Shown here: piece by piece, positions 1 to 7,602 of the stretch
Layout of the letters: the number at the start of each line of letters is the position of its first letter
Numbering within the stretch: position 1 is the stretch's first letter
Translations under genes and position numbers: made by a program
DNA from: Campylobacter coli LMG 9860
GTDB taxonomy: Bacteria > Campylobacterota > Campylobacteria > Campylobacterales > Campylobacteraceae
Direction: 5' to 3'
Assembly (NCBI RefSeq): GCF_000254135.1
Contig: NZ_AINS01000013.1
Location: 1 to 42,746 of the forward strand
DNA: 42,746 nucleotides
The notes under the pieces: generated by a model
Told to the model about the DNA's origin: nothing
The model's input: the letters and a program-made list of their open reading frames with translations, nothing else
Databases searched by the model: none

Positions 1-4
1 TTAT

Positions 5-12
5 ATATAAAA
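5..12 (+). promoter_or_regulatory. possible promoter of the iron-uptake cluster
   Basis: The AT-rich leader before the first gene contains a TATAAAAT-like -10 element. The AT-rich partial dyad after it (about 13-30) could be part of a Fur operator, since this cluster is iron-regulated in C. jejuni. The match is too loose to assert, and the window begins here, so upstream elements are missing. Confidence 0.25.
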
Positions 13-61
13 TATTAATATTCAATATCAAAAATAAACCACTAAGAAAGTAACAATAACA

Positions 62-904
62 ATGAAATTTTATACTATTTTAAACATTCTATTTATAAGC
101 TTTATGTTGAGCGCTTGTGCTGTTTTACAAAAACCATCTCCACTTCAAGAAAATAAAGATTTTTATATACTTGATACTCATACTCAAAAAAAGATTTCTT
201 TTGAAGATATGATTTTAGAATTATTAAAAGCAGATGTGATACTGCTTGGTGAAAAACACGATGAAACAAAACACAAGATAAGTCAAGTTATGATTTTTAA
301 TGCTTTAGAAGGAAATTTAAGTTCTCAAAATATAAGCTTTGATGTGGCTTTAGAAATGTTAGCAAGCACAGAGCAAAATCACTTAGATAAAGCTTTTAAA
401 AATAAAAAAACCATTAAAACCAATGAACTTACTAATGCGTTAAATTGGGATAAGGGCTGGAAATGGAAAGATTATGATCAATTTGTCAATGCAGTTTTTT
501 ATTCAAGAGCAAAAATATTAGGCGCAAATCTTTCACGCTCAGAAATTACAAGTATTTATAATGGAGTTCAGCCTTTAAAGGGCTATGTTTCAACCACAAA
601 TGAAGTAAAAAAACAAATTTTTGACATTATATCCTTAAGTCATAAATTAAATCCTCAAGAAAATAAAGAATTACTAGATAAATTAGTAGAAATTCAACAA
701 TTTAAAGACAGGCGAATGGCTGATGTATTGGTTCATCATACAAACAAGGTTTTATTGTTAGCTGGGAGCTATCATACAAGCAAGAAAATAGGAATTCCTT
801 TACATATACAAGATTTTAAAAGTGATAAAAAAATAGTCGTGGTGAATTTAAACTATGGAGAAAGAGATTTAAAAGACAGTGATTATACTTTTATTTATTA
901 TTAA
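62..904 (+). CDS. chaN: ChaN-like haem-binding lipoprotein (Cj0177-like)
   Basis: This is a 280-residue lipoprotein. The N-terminus has a short charged stretch, a hydrophobic segment and the lipobox LSAC with Cys19 as lipidation site, so it is probably anchored facing the periplasm or on the outer membrane. The body carries features of the ChaN/DUF399 family: GEKH at residues 63-66 and a C-terminal LLAGSYHTSKK stretch. The C. jejuni member, Cj0177, is known as a haem-binding protein that pairs two haems face to face. It lies 9 bases upstream of a TonB-dependent receptor and is followed by exbB-exbD-tonB, which fits a role in iron or haem acquisition. The family assignment is firm. The physiological substrate is inferred. 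Confidence 0.88.
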   Translation: MKFYTILNILFISFMLSACAVLQKPSPLQENKDFYILDTHTQKKISFEDMILELLKADVILLGEKHDETKHKISQVMIFNALEGNLSSQNISFDVALEMLASTEQNHLDKAFKNKKTIKTNELTNALNWDKGWKWKDYDQFVNAVFYSRAKILGANLSRSEITSIYNGVQPLKGYVSTTNEVKKQIFDIISLSHKLNPQENKELLDKLVEIQQFKDRRMADVLVHHTNKVLLLAGSYHTSKKIGIPLHIQDFKSDKKIVVVNLNYGERDLKDSDYTFIYY

Positions 905-913
905 AGGAGAATA

Positions 914-3190
914 ATGAAAAAATTAAGTTTATTTTGTGTTATGGGTTTATGTTTTGCTAATTTTGCTTTTTCTGAAGAATTGGAATTTGATAGTCTTGAA
1001 ATTTCAGGCTCAAAAATCAAAAACGATGAAAAACCCTTTGTAACTCCCGGAGCAACAAGCACAAGAGATAATTTAAATTCAAACACTCAAAGTATAGATT
1101 CTATAGTGCGTAGTGTTCCTGGTGCTTATACTCAAGTAGATCAAGCACAAGGGGGAGTTTCAGTAAATATTCGCGGTATGACAGGACTTGGAAGAGTAAA
1201 TACACAAATTGATGGTGTAACTCAAACTTTTTTTGGTTCTGCAAGTGATGATAGCTTTCATGGGCAAATTGGAACTTCAAGTTTTACAGCCCCAATAGAT
1301 AAAAATTTTTTAGTCGCCTTAGATGTTAATCGTGGAACTTTTAGCGGGGCAAATGGGGTTAATGCTTTAATGGGTTCGGCTAATTTTAGAACTATAGGTG
1401 TAGATGATATAGTACAAGAAAGAAGAGTTTTTGGTTTTTTGGGAAAATACTCTTATGGTAGCAATGCTATAGGACCTAATTTTATGGGTGCTATAGCAGG
1501 AAAAACTATGTTAGAAAATAATGCTAATTTAGGCATTTTATTTGCTTATAGTGGGCAAAATGTTTCTCAAAATTATAAAATTGGAGGTGGAGGCTATATA
1601 GGCGATCAAAAACCCCCATTTGACACTGATGATGATGGCATTCCAGATGATAATTTAGCAGCACCTATAAATCCAAACAATCTTTATAATCAGCCTAGAA
1701 GTCAGCTCTTTAAAGTAGAATACAAATCTGATATCAGTGAGGCGATTTTAAACTATAGAGCTTATAATAACAATCTTGCGGGTAGAAAGATTACAAATGA
1801 TACTTATCAAATTGACTATCGTTTAAATCCTGATTCTAATCTTTTGGATTTAAAATTTTTATTTGCTTATAATGACGGAAAGCAAAAGTATAATCAAGAC
1901 AAGACTTGGGGTTATCACGATATGAGTAGAATTAAGACTAAAAATCGAGCGGTAACTTTTGATCTTAGCAATACCATGAATAAAGAATTTTCACAAGATT
2001 CAAATTTGTATTTTACTTATGGGGTTAATATTTTAAATAATCATTATAGTAATGATTTTCCACAAGATAGAGTGCTTTTGCCTTATATTTTGACTAGTTT
2101 TTATCCTAAAGGAAAACAAGATATTAAAACCTTTTATTTGGATACGAGTTTTACAAAGGGAATTTTCACCCTAAATTCTAATGTCAATTGGATCAATGCA
2201 CAATTAAGTGGATATAAGGGAGTTTGTAGTATGGCTAATCCTTATTGTCAGCCAAAAAATGCGACAAATTTAGAAAAGGATTACAATAATTTTAATTATT
2301 CTTTAATGCTTTCAGCAGATATCCATCCACTTTTTAATCCTTTTATTTCTTATTCTAAAAGCCATAGAATCCCAAATGTCCAAGAGTATTTTTTTACCCA
2401 TGATGCAAGTGGGGAGCATAATATGAACACATTTTTAAGGGCTGAAAGTGCAAATACTTATCAAATAGGTTTTAATTCTTTTGCACATGAAATTTTAAAC
2501 AATAATGATACTTTAGGTTTTAAAGTGCTTTATTATGATACTAAGGTAAAAAATTATATTTATAATAGAAGATATTGGCAAAAAGCTGACAATGCTATTT
2601 TTATTATGCAATTAAATGATGATGAAAAAGCTAAATTCCACGGAGTTGAGCTTGAATTCAAATATGATACAGGATTTTTTTATTCTATACTATCTTATAC
2701 TTATCAAAAATCCAAGCATAAATTTTCAGATACAGAATCTTTAGAAACAGGTGGAGCGCAATCAGGCCAAAGCCAATTTGCCCAACTTCCAGAGCATTAT
2801 GCTAATCTTGATATGGGTGTAAGATTATTTGAAGAAAAACTGACTCTAGGAGCTCTTGCCAAATACACAGGAAAAGCAAAGAGAGTAGCTCCTGTAGGCA
2901 GTTTGGAAGATGATCCAAGTAATCCTGATGCTATAGCTCCGCTTAAAACTACAGATGAATTACCAAAAATACCAACTATCGTTGATCTTTATGCAAATTA
3001 TAAAATTTTGAAAAACTTTACAATCAAAGCAGAGATACAAAATTTATTTGACAAAAACTATATGGATGCGCTTTATACTTATAATACTGGTGATAGTCAA
3101 AATGCTGGAGGGTTATTTAATCCTATTTATATTTATAATAACTCTGCTCGCGGTCGTACTTTTATAGTAAGTTTTGAATATAAATATTAA
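914..3190 (+). CDS. ctuA: TonB-dependent outer-membrane receptor (CtuA, Cj0178-like)
   Basis: This is a 758-residue outer-membrane iron-source receptor. The signal peptide probably ends after AFS (residue 20) and is followed by a TonB-box-like segment, DSLEISG. The plug domain spans about residues 40-165 and includes NIRGMTGLGRVN and the IDGV motif. The rest is a 22-strand barrel ending with the AEIQNLFDKNYMD signature and a terminal aromatic (EYKY). An acidic stretch at residues 237-246 (DTDDDGIPDD) in an early extracellular loop resembles a calcium-binding repeat. Cj0178 has been linked to use of transferrin-type iron in C. jejuni. That substrate is family knowledge and cannot be read here. 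Start codon ATG with AAAGGAG directly upstream. The energising genes exbB, exbD and tonB follow at once. Confidence 0.92.
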   Translation: MKKLSLFCVMGLCFANFAFSEELEFDSLEISGSKIKNDEKPFVTPGATSTRDNLNSNTQSIDSIVRSVPGAYTQVDQAQGGVSVNIRGMTGLGRVNTQIDGVTQTFFGSASDDSFHGQIGTSSFTAPIDKNFLVALDVNRGTFSGANGVNALMGSANFRTIGVDDIVQERRVFGFLGKYSYGSNAIGPNFMGAIAGKTMLENNANLGILFAYSGQNVSQNYKIGGGGYIGDQKPPFDTDDDGIPDDNLAAPINPNNLYNQPRSQLFKVEYKSDISEAILNYRAYNNNLAGRKITNDTYQIDYRLNPDSNLLDLKFLFAYNDGKQKYNQDKTWGYHDMSRIKTKNRAVTFDLSNTMNKEFSQDSNLYFTYGVNILNNHYSNDFPQDRVLLPYILTSFYPKGKQDIKTFYLDTSFTKGIFTLNSNVNWINAQLSGYKGVCSMANPYCQPKNATNLEKDYNNFNYSLMLSADIHPLFNPFISYSKSHRIPNVQEYFFTHDASGEHNMNTFLRAESANTYQIGFNSFAHEILNNNDTLGFKVLYYDTKVKNYIYNRRYWQKADNAIFIMQLNDDEKAKFHGVELEFKYDTGFFYSILSYTYQKSKHKFSDTESLETGGAQSGQSQFAQLPEHYANLDMGVRLFEEKLTLGALAKYTGKAKRVAPVGSLEDDPSNPDAIAPLKTTDELPKIPTIVDLYANYKILKNFTIKAEIQNLFDKNYMDALYTYNTGDSQNAGGLFNPIYIYNNSARGRTFIVSFEYKY

Positions 3191-3201
3191 GGAATATACA
3201 A

Positions 3202-3951
3202 ATGTTAAAAAAAATGTTTTTATTTTGTTTTTTATTGTTAAATTTAAATGCAACAGATACAAATTTATCTTTTGATTCTTCTAAGATAGAAACCAAAGCA
3301 CCTAAAATAGAGCTTTCTCTTTCTAGTCTTTATCAAAATGCTGATGAGGTGGTAAAAGGTGTTATTTATATATTGGTTTTATTTTCCATTTTAGCATGGG
3401 CAGTTTTTATTTCCAAGCTTATGCAATTTTATTTTATGAAAAAAAATTTAGACTCATCCATACAAAAGATAAAAGAATTAAAAAATCTCAATGAATTAGA
3501 TCAGACAAAGGATTTTGCAGGTGTTTTATCTTTAGAAATTCAAGATGAGCTTGAAAAAAGTGAATATAAAAATGATCACATAAAAGAGCGTATAGAATTG
3601 CGTTTGCAAAATACCATCTCAAAGCAAATCACAGCAAGCAAAAATGGCTTGAGCTTGCTTGCGAGTATAGGTGCTAGCGCACCTTTTATAGGGCTTTTTG
3701 GAACAGTTTGGGGGATTATGAATGCATTTATAGGTATAGCAAATCTTGGCAATGCTTCTTTGGCAGTCGTTGCACCGGGTATAGCTGAAGCCTTGTTTGC
3801 TACAGCTTTTGGCTTGATAGCTGCTATCCCTGCGGTGCTTTTTTATAATTATCTTACAAGAAAAAATTTAAAACTTATGCACCATTTAGATGAGCTTGCA
3901 AATTTTGTCTATATACTTTTTCATAGGAGTTATTTTAATGATAAAAACTGA
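3202..3951 (+). CDS. exbB: ExbB, TonB-system proton channel subunit
   Basis: A 249-residue inner-membrane protein of the MotA/TolQ/ExbB family. It carries an N-terminal signal-like segment (about 1-17) and a short periplasmic stretch before the first membrane helix (about 53-73). This is the longer ExbB form. A cytoplasmic loop follows, then two closely spaced helices (about 150-215) with the family's small-residue pattern, including SIGASAPFIGLFGTVWGIM. With ExbD it converts the proton gradient into force on TonB. It starts 11 bases after the receptor stop, with AAGGAA upstream. Its 3' end overlaps exbD by 14 bases, which suggests translational coupling. Campylobacter carries several exbB/exbD/tonB sets; this one corresponds to exbB1. 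Confidence 0.93.
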   Translation: MLKKMFLFCFLLLNLNATDTNLSFDSSKIETKAPKIELSLSSLYQNADEVVKGVIYILVLFSILAWAVFISKLMQFYFMKKNLDSSIQKIKELKNLNELDQTKDFAGVLSLEIQDELEKSEYKNDHIKERIELRLQNTISKQITASKNGLSLLASIGASAPFIGLFGTVWGIMNAFIGIANLGNASLAVVAPGIAEALFATAFGLIAAIPAVLFYNYLTRKNLKLMHHLDELANFVYILFHRSYFNDKN

Positions 3952-4348
3952 AATGGCTCACAAAGAAGAGGAGTTAAGTGAGATCAATATAACTCCTTTT
4001 ATAGATATTATGCTTGTATTATTGATTGTTTTTATGGCTGTTACTCCTCTTATCACAAGTTCTATCAAAATAGAATTACCCAAGAGTTCGCAGCAAGCAG
4101 AGGATAAGCTTAAAAATCCCATCATACTTTATTTAAATACTGATAATACTTTGGCTATTAATGATGATAAATTAAGCCTAGAAAATCTTTCAAGTGCTTT
4201 AGATATAAAAACCAAAGGCAATAAAGAAGAAATTATTTATTTTCATATCGATAAAAGTGTAAAGTATGAAGATATTATGCAAGTAATGCAAAAATTAAAA
4301 GAGAATGGCTATGGAAAAATAGCTCTTTCAAGTAAGAAGGTGGATTAA
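3938..4348 (+). CDS. exbD: ExbD, TonB-system subunit
   Basis: A 136-residue protein with one N-terminal membrane helix and a periplasmic domain. The key motif INITPFIDIMLVLLIVFM places the proton-relay aspartate at Asp23. I chose the ATG at 3938 because AGGAG lies eight bases upstream; a longer reading from 3890 has no such site and would extend far into exbB. A second in-frame ATG at 3953 is possible but has a weak ribosome site. The gene overlaps the end of exbB by 14 bases and is followed by tonB after two bases, so the three subunits are very likely made from one message in coupled fashion. Confidence 0.92.
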   Translation: MIKTEMAHKEEELSEINITPFIDIMLVLLIVFMAVTPLITSSIKIELPKSSQQAEDKLKNPIILYLNTDNTLAINDDKLSLENLSSALDIKTKGNKEEIIYFHIDKSVKYEDIMQVMQKLKENGYGKIALSSKKVD

Positions 4349-4350
4349 TT

Positions 4351-5097
4351 ATGAAATCTGGTATGATTTTTGGGTTTGTGTTAAGTTTGATATTACATGC
4401 TTTAGTATTAATATTTTTCCTTTTTTCTTTTTATACTCAAGAAAAATCAAGTGGTGTTGATTTTAAACAAGGATTAGAATTTACTTCCATTATGATGGTA
4501 TCAGAGCTTCCTATTGGAGAATTAAAAGAAGTTTCGATTGATCAAAAAAAGAGTAATTCTCAAGATAAAAACAAAAAACAAGATGAAAAAATGAGTCTTA
4601 ACTCCCAAGATAAAAATGCTGTATTAAAAGCTCAAAAAAAGATAGAAAAACAAGATGAAAATCAAGCCCAAAAAGAAATAGCTAATGCAAGTGAAAATTC
4701 AAAATTTAAAAATGAATCACTCAGTGCTCCGCTACAAAGTAATGAAGATAAAACACAAACTATAATAAGTGGCAATGCTAAAGAACAAATTAAAAGCTAT
4801 CAAGCCTTGCTTATGGCTCATTTGGCTAAATTTAAAAAATATCCTCAAGAAGCGATAATGCAAAAGCAAGAAGGTGTTGTAAGAATTCGTGTGAGTATCG
4901 ATGAAAGTGGAAATGTCCTAAGTAAGGAGCTTAAAAAATCCTGCCCTTATGCAGTGCTTAATGATGAAGTTTTAAGTTTATTTAAAAGAGCTTCTCCATT
5001 GCCAAAACCACCTAAAGAAATGTTGAAAGATGGTGAAAAAATCAGTTTTGTTATGCCTATTGATTACAATATTAAAGACTATTTGGGCAAAAAATAA
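4351..5097 (+). CDS. tonB: TonB energy transducer
   Basis: A 248-residue TonB. The N-terminal membrane anchor carries the classical SxxxH pattern (Ser12, His16) used to contact ExbB/ExbD. The C-terminal domain (about 150-245) has the TonB signature KYPQEAIMQKQEGVVRIRV and SPLPKPP. The periplasm-spanning linker (about 50-140) is rich in Lys, Gln, Asn and Glu with few prolines, and contains NSQDKN twice. Most TonB proteins have a Pro-Glu/Pro-Lys linker instead. It is the last of the exbB-exbD-tonB set and presumably powers the adjacent receptor, possibly with others in the cell. Confidence 0.92.
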   Translation: MKSGMIFGFVLSLILHALVLIFFLFSFYTQEKSSGVDFKQGLEFTSIMMVSELPIGELKEVSIDQKKSNSQDKNKKQDEKMSLNSQDKNAVLKAQKKIEKQDENQAQKEIANASENSKFKNESLSAPLQSNEDKTQTIISGNAKEQIKSYQALLMAHLAKFKKYPQEAIMQKQEGVVRIRVSIDESGNVLSKELKKSCPYAVLNDEVLSLFKRASPLPKPPKEMLKDGEKISFVMPIDYNIKDYLGKK

Positions 5098-5152
5098 ACT
5101 CTTGATTAAATAAAATTGATTAAAATTTTCGTTTTGAGATTAAGGCGGTGGT

Positions 5153-6367
5153 ATGTTTTCTTCGTTTTTTGCAAGTAAAAAATGGGCTTTATGGGCTTAT
5201 TTGGGGCTTTTTTTGCTTTTATTTTTCTTATATATGCAAACAAGCTTAAATGTTGCAATCAATTCATGGTATAGTGATTTTTATAATGTTTTACAAAAAC
5301 CAAAAATAGAGCTTTTAGATTCTAATACAACGCAAAAGGCGGAAGAGAAATTTGAAAACAATGCAAGTTTAATCCAAGAGGCCAATCAAAAAGCACAAGA
5401 AAATTTCCAAAAAGCTAATATTATCAATAAAGGCGCACTTTATTATTATCAAAGTTTATTGGAATATTTTTTTAATTCTAGGGCTATGATTGAAAAAGAA
5501 AGCTATTCTGCGAGTGATTTTTATGCTTTGATTTTAGTATTTTTAGCTATTGCTATTCCTTATGTTTTAATTGCAACGATTAATATTTATTTTGCTAGTG
5601 TTTACGCCTTTAAGTGGCGTGAAGCTATGACTTTTTCTTATTTGAAATTTTGGAAAAATAAGGATGATAACATAGAAGGAAGTTCGCAAAGAATTCAAGA
5701 AGATACTTATAATTTTTCTAAAATTGTAGAAAGCTTAGGACTTAGTTTTATAAGAGCTTTAATGACTCTTGTAGCTTTTATACCGATTTTATGGACTTTA
5801 AGCGATGTTGTAAGCAAGGCTTTATTTGCAAATTTAAGTGAGAATTCTAGCTTTTATTTTTTAAAAAATATCGATGGCTTGCTTGTTTATGTTGCGCTTT
5901 TGATTTCTTTAGGGGGATTAATCGTATCTTGGTTTGTAGGGATTAAACTACCAGGACTTGAATACAACAATCAAAAAGCTGAAGCAGCTTTTAGAAAAGA
6001 ACTTGTTTATGCTGAAGATAACCGCAAAGAATACGCCAAAAATGAAACCATGATAGAGCTTTTTACAGGACTTAAATTCAATTATAAAAGACTTTTTTTG
6101 CACTATGGATATTTTAATATTTGGTTGATTTTATTTGAGCAAATGATAGTTATCGTTCCATTTTTAATCATGGCCCCAGGACTTTTTGCAGGAGCTATAG
6201 GACTTGGTATTGTAATGCAGATTAACAATGCTTTTAATCAAGTAAGAAGTTCTTTTAGCGTTTTTATCACCAATTGGACAACCATCACTCAACTTAGAAG
6301 TATATATAAGCGTTTAAAAGAATTTGAAAAAAATATCGAATACGCGAAAAATAAAAATCATTTATAA
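5153..6367 (+). CDS. SbmA/BacA-like peptide-transporter family membrane protein (Cj0182-like)
   Basis: A 404-residue polytopic inner-membrane protein, close to the length of E. coli SbmA. It has an N-terminal helix (about 9-30), a periplasmic coiled region with many Gln and Lys, then several membrane segments. The stretch SQRIQEDTYNF and the final region with RSSFSVFITNW fit the SbmA/BacA family. These proteins act as proton-driven importers of peptides and peptide antibiotics and are related to ABC transporter membrane domains, but this one lacks an ATPase domain. It begins 55 bases after tonB behind AAGGCGG, so it may be the last gene of the iron operon or have its own promoter. Its 3' end overlaps the convergent MFS gene by 10 bases. 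Confidence 0.8.
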   Translation: MFSSFFASKKWALWAYLGLFLLLFFLYMQTSLNVAINSWYSDFYNVLQKPKIELLDSNTTQKAEEKFENNASLIQEANQKAQENFQKANIINKGALYYYQSLLEYFFNSRAMIEKESYSASDFYALILVFLAIAIPYVLIATINIYFASVYAFKWREAMTFSYLKFWKNKDDNIEGSSQRIQEDTYNFSKIVESLGLSFIRALMTLVAFIPILWTLSDVVSKALFANLSENSSFYFLKNIDGLLVYVALLISLGGLIVSWFVGIKLPGLEYNNQKAEAAFRKELVYAEDNRKEYAKNETMIELFTGLKFNYKRLFLHYGYFNIWLILFEQMIVIVPFLIMAPGLFAGAIGLGIVMQINNAFNQVRSSFSVFITNWTTITQLRSIYKRLKEFEKNIEYAKNKNHL

Positions 6368-7491
6368 AAATATCTGAATTTGCTAAAAATTATTAAGGCG
6401 ATGAAAAGTAAAAAGGCTGTGAAGATACATAAAAATTCCCAGCCAAAACTTTCATAATAAAAACTTGGCAATACAGAACCCAAAGCACCCCCACTATAAT
6501 AAAATGTCAAATAAATTCCATTAGCCAAGCCCTTTTTATCCGCGATCGAATTTAAAATCCCTGAAAATATACAATGACTTATAAACATTCCGCTACAAAA
6601 TACAAACATAGCAAAAAAGGCAAAATAAAAATTCCCTACTATCATACAAAAACAACCCGCTATAAAAACCAAAAACCCAAATATAGCTGTGCGAATTTTT
6701 GAGCCTAAAATTTCTATGGTTTTACCTATAAGTAGTGAGCTTATTACTCCGGTTAAAAATCCCAAATAAACAAGTCCAATTTGTGTTTGAGTGATATCTT
6801 TTATACTTTCTTTAAGATGAAAAGGTAGAAAACTTACTATACTTTGAAAAGAGAAAAAGATAGTAAAAACACAAAATAATATCACCATAAATCTAAGCTC
6901 TTTAACAAAGGGTAAAAAATCCCTCAAGGAAGTTTGTGTGTTTAAGCTTATAGGATGTTCTTTAAAAAATAAAAACAAAAAACCACAAACCATCATCAAA
7001 ATGCTAAAAAAATTCAAGGCAAAATGCCAAGAAAAGAGATCACTCAAAAAGCTCCCAAAAACCCTTCCAACAAAACCACCAAAAGTTGTAGCACCTACAT
7101 AAATGGCTGTATTTTTTTGTATATTATCGCTTTCTAAGCGGCTAAGCAAGGTAAGAAGTGCTGTAAGTATGGCAGGTATACAAAGAGCTTGTAAAAATCT
7201 AAGAAATAGAAAAAAATAAAAATTATCGTTTAAGTTCCCAATAATACCAAAAATAGAACATAAAAACAATGAAACAACAAGAATTTTCTTTAAGGAAAAA
7301 ATTTCAAGTAAATAACCATAAACCAAAGGCGCAACAGCCAGGGGAATAAGTGTAACACTGATTATCCAAGAAATTTGGTGCAAATTTACATGAAAATAAT
7401 TAGATAATAAAGGTGCTATAGGTTGTGGAGCATAGACAATAGATAGGGTTAATGTAGCACAAAAAATAATCAGAATTTTAAGCATTTTCAT
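6358..7491 (-). CDS. MFS-family transporter, YnfM-like
   Basis: A 377-residue major facilitator protein with about twelve hydrophobic segments. Signature pieces are PQPIAPLLSNYF in the first loop, GYLLEIFSLKKILVVSLF at the A-motif position between helices 2 and 3, and RFLQALCIPA in helix 4. The overall look is that of small efflux or sugar-exporter MFS proteins (YnfM/arabinose-efflux type). The substrate cannot be told. It stands alone on the minus strand between two rightward genes, and its 3' end overlaps the SbmA-like gene by 10 bases. Upstream is a short divergent region with a long inverted repeat (7519-7553) that may regulate it. I do not recall an equivalent gene at this position in NCTC 11168, so it may be variable between strains. 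Confidence 0.82.
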   Translation of the reverse strand: MKMLKILIIFCATLTLSIVYAPQPIAPLLSNYFHVNLHQISWIISVTLIPLAVAPLVYGYLLEIFSLKKILVVSLFLCSIFGIIGNLNDNFYFFLFLRFLQALCIPAILTALLTLLSRLESDNIQKNTAIYVGATTFGGFVGRVFGSFLSDLFSWHFALNFFSILMMVCGFLFLFFKEHPISLNTQTSLRDFLPFVKELRFMVILFCVFTIFFSFQSIVSFLPFHLKESIKDITQTQIGLVYLGFLTGVISSLLIGKTIEILGSKIRTAIFGFLVFIAGCFCMIVGNFYFAFFAMFVFCSGMFISHCIFSGILNSIADKKGLANGIYLTFYYSGGALGSVLPSFYYESFGWEFLCIFTAFLLFIALIIFSKFRYFYK

Positions 7492-7518
7492 GTCTTAAAT
7501 TAAACTCCAATGCAAATT

Positions 7519-7553
7519 AATTTTAGCTTAAAAACCATTTTTAAGCTAAAATT
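7519..7553. repeat. perfect 16-bp inverted repeat in a divergent promoter region
   Basis: AATTTTAGCTTAAAAA (7519-7534) and its exact reverse complement (7538-7553) are separated by only CCA. The repeat lies between the starts of the MFS gene (minus strand) and the CNNM/CorC gene (plus strand). It ends 15 bases before the TATAAT at 7569, so it covers the -35 area of that promoter. It could be an operator or a hairpin. The lack of a T-run after either arm argues against a simple terminator. Confidence 0.7.
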
Positions 7554-7568
7554 TTACTTTTAATTGTG

Positions 7569-7574
7569 TATAAT
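7569..7574 (+). promoter_or_regulatory. -10 box (TATAAT) for the CNNM/CorC gene
   Basis: A perfect TATAAT preceded by TGTG matches the extended -10 promoters of Campylobacter. Transcription would begin near 7581, about 22 bases before the TTG start at 7603. This is why the longer reading beginning at 7564 cannot be the true gene start. Confidence 0.6.
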
Positions 7575-7602
7575 TAAATATTTTATTTATAAGGAGTTTT
7601 TA

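Noticed and set aside
1-61. Fur box upstream of the iron-uptake genes
   Set aside because: AT-rich partial symmetry is present, but the match to a Fur consensus is too weak to list as a site.
7564-7602. Longer N-terminus for the CNNM/CorC protein
   Set aside because: The TATAAT promoter lies within it, and AAGGAG precedes the TTG at 7603.
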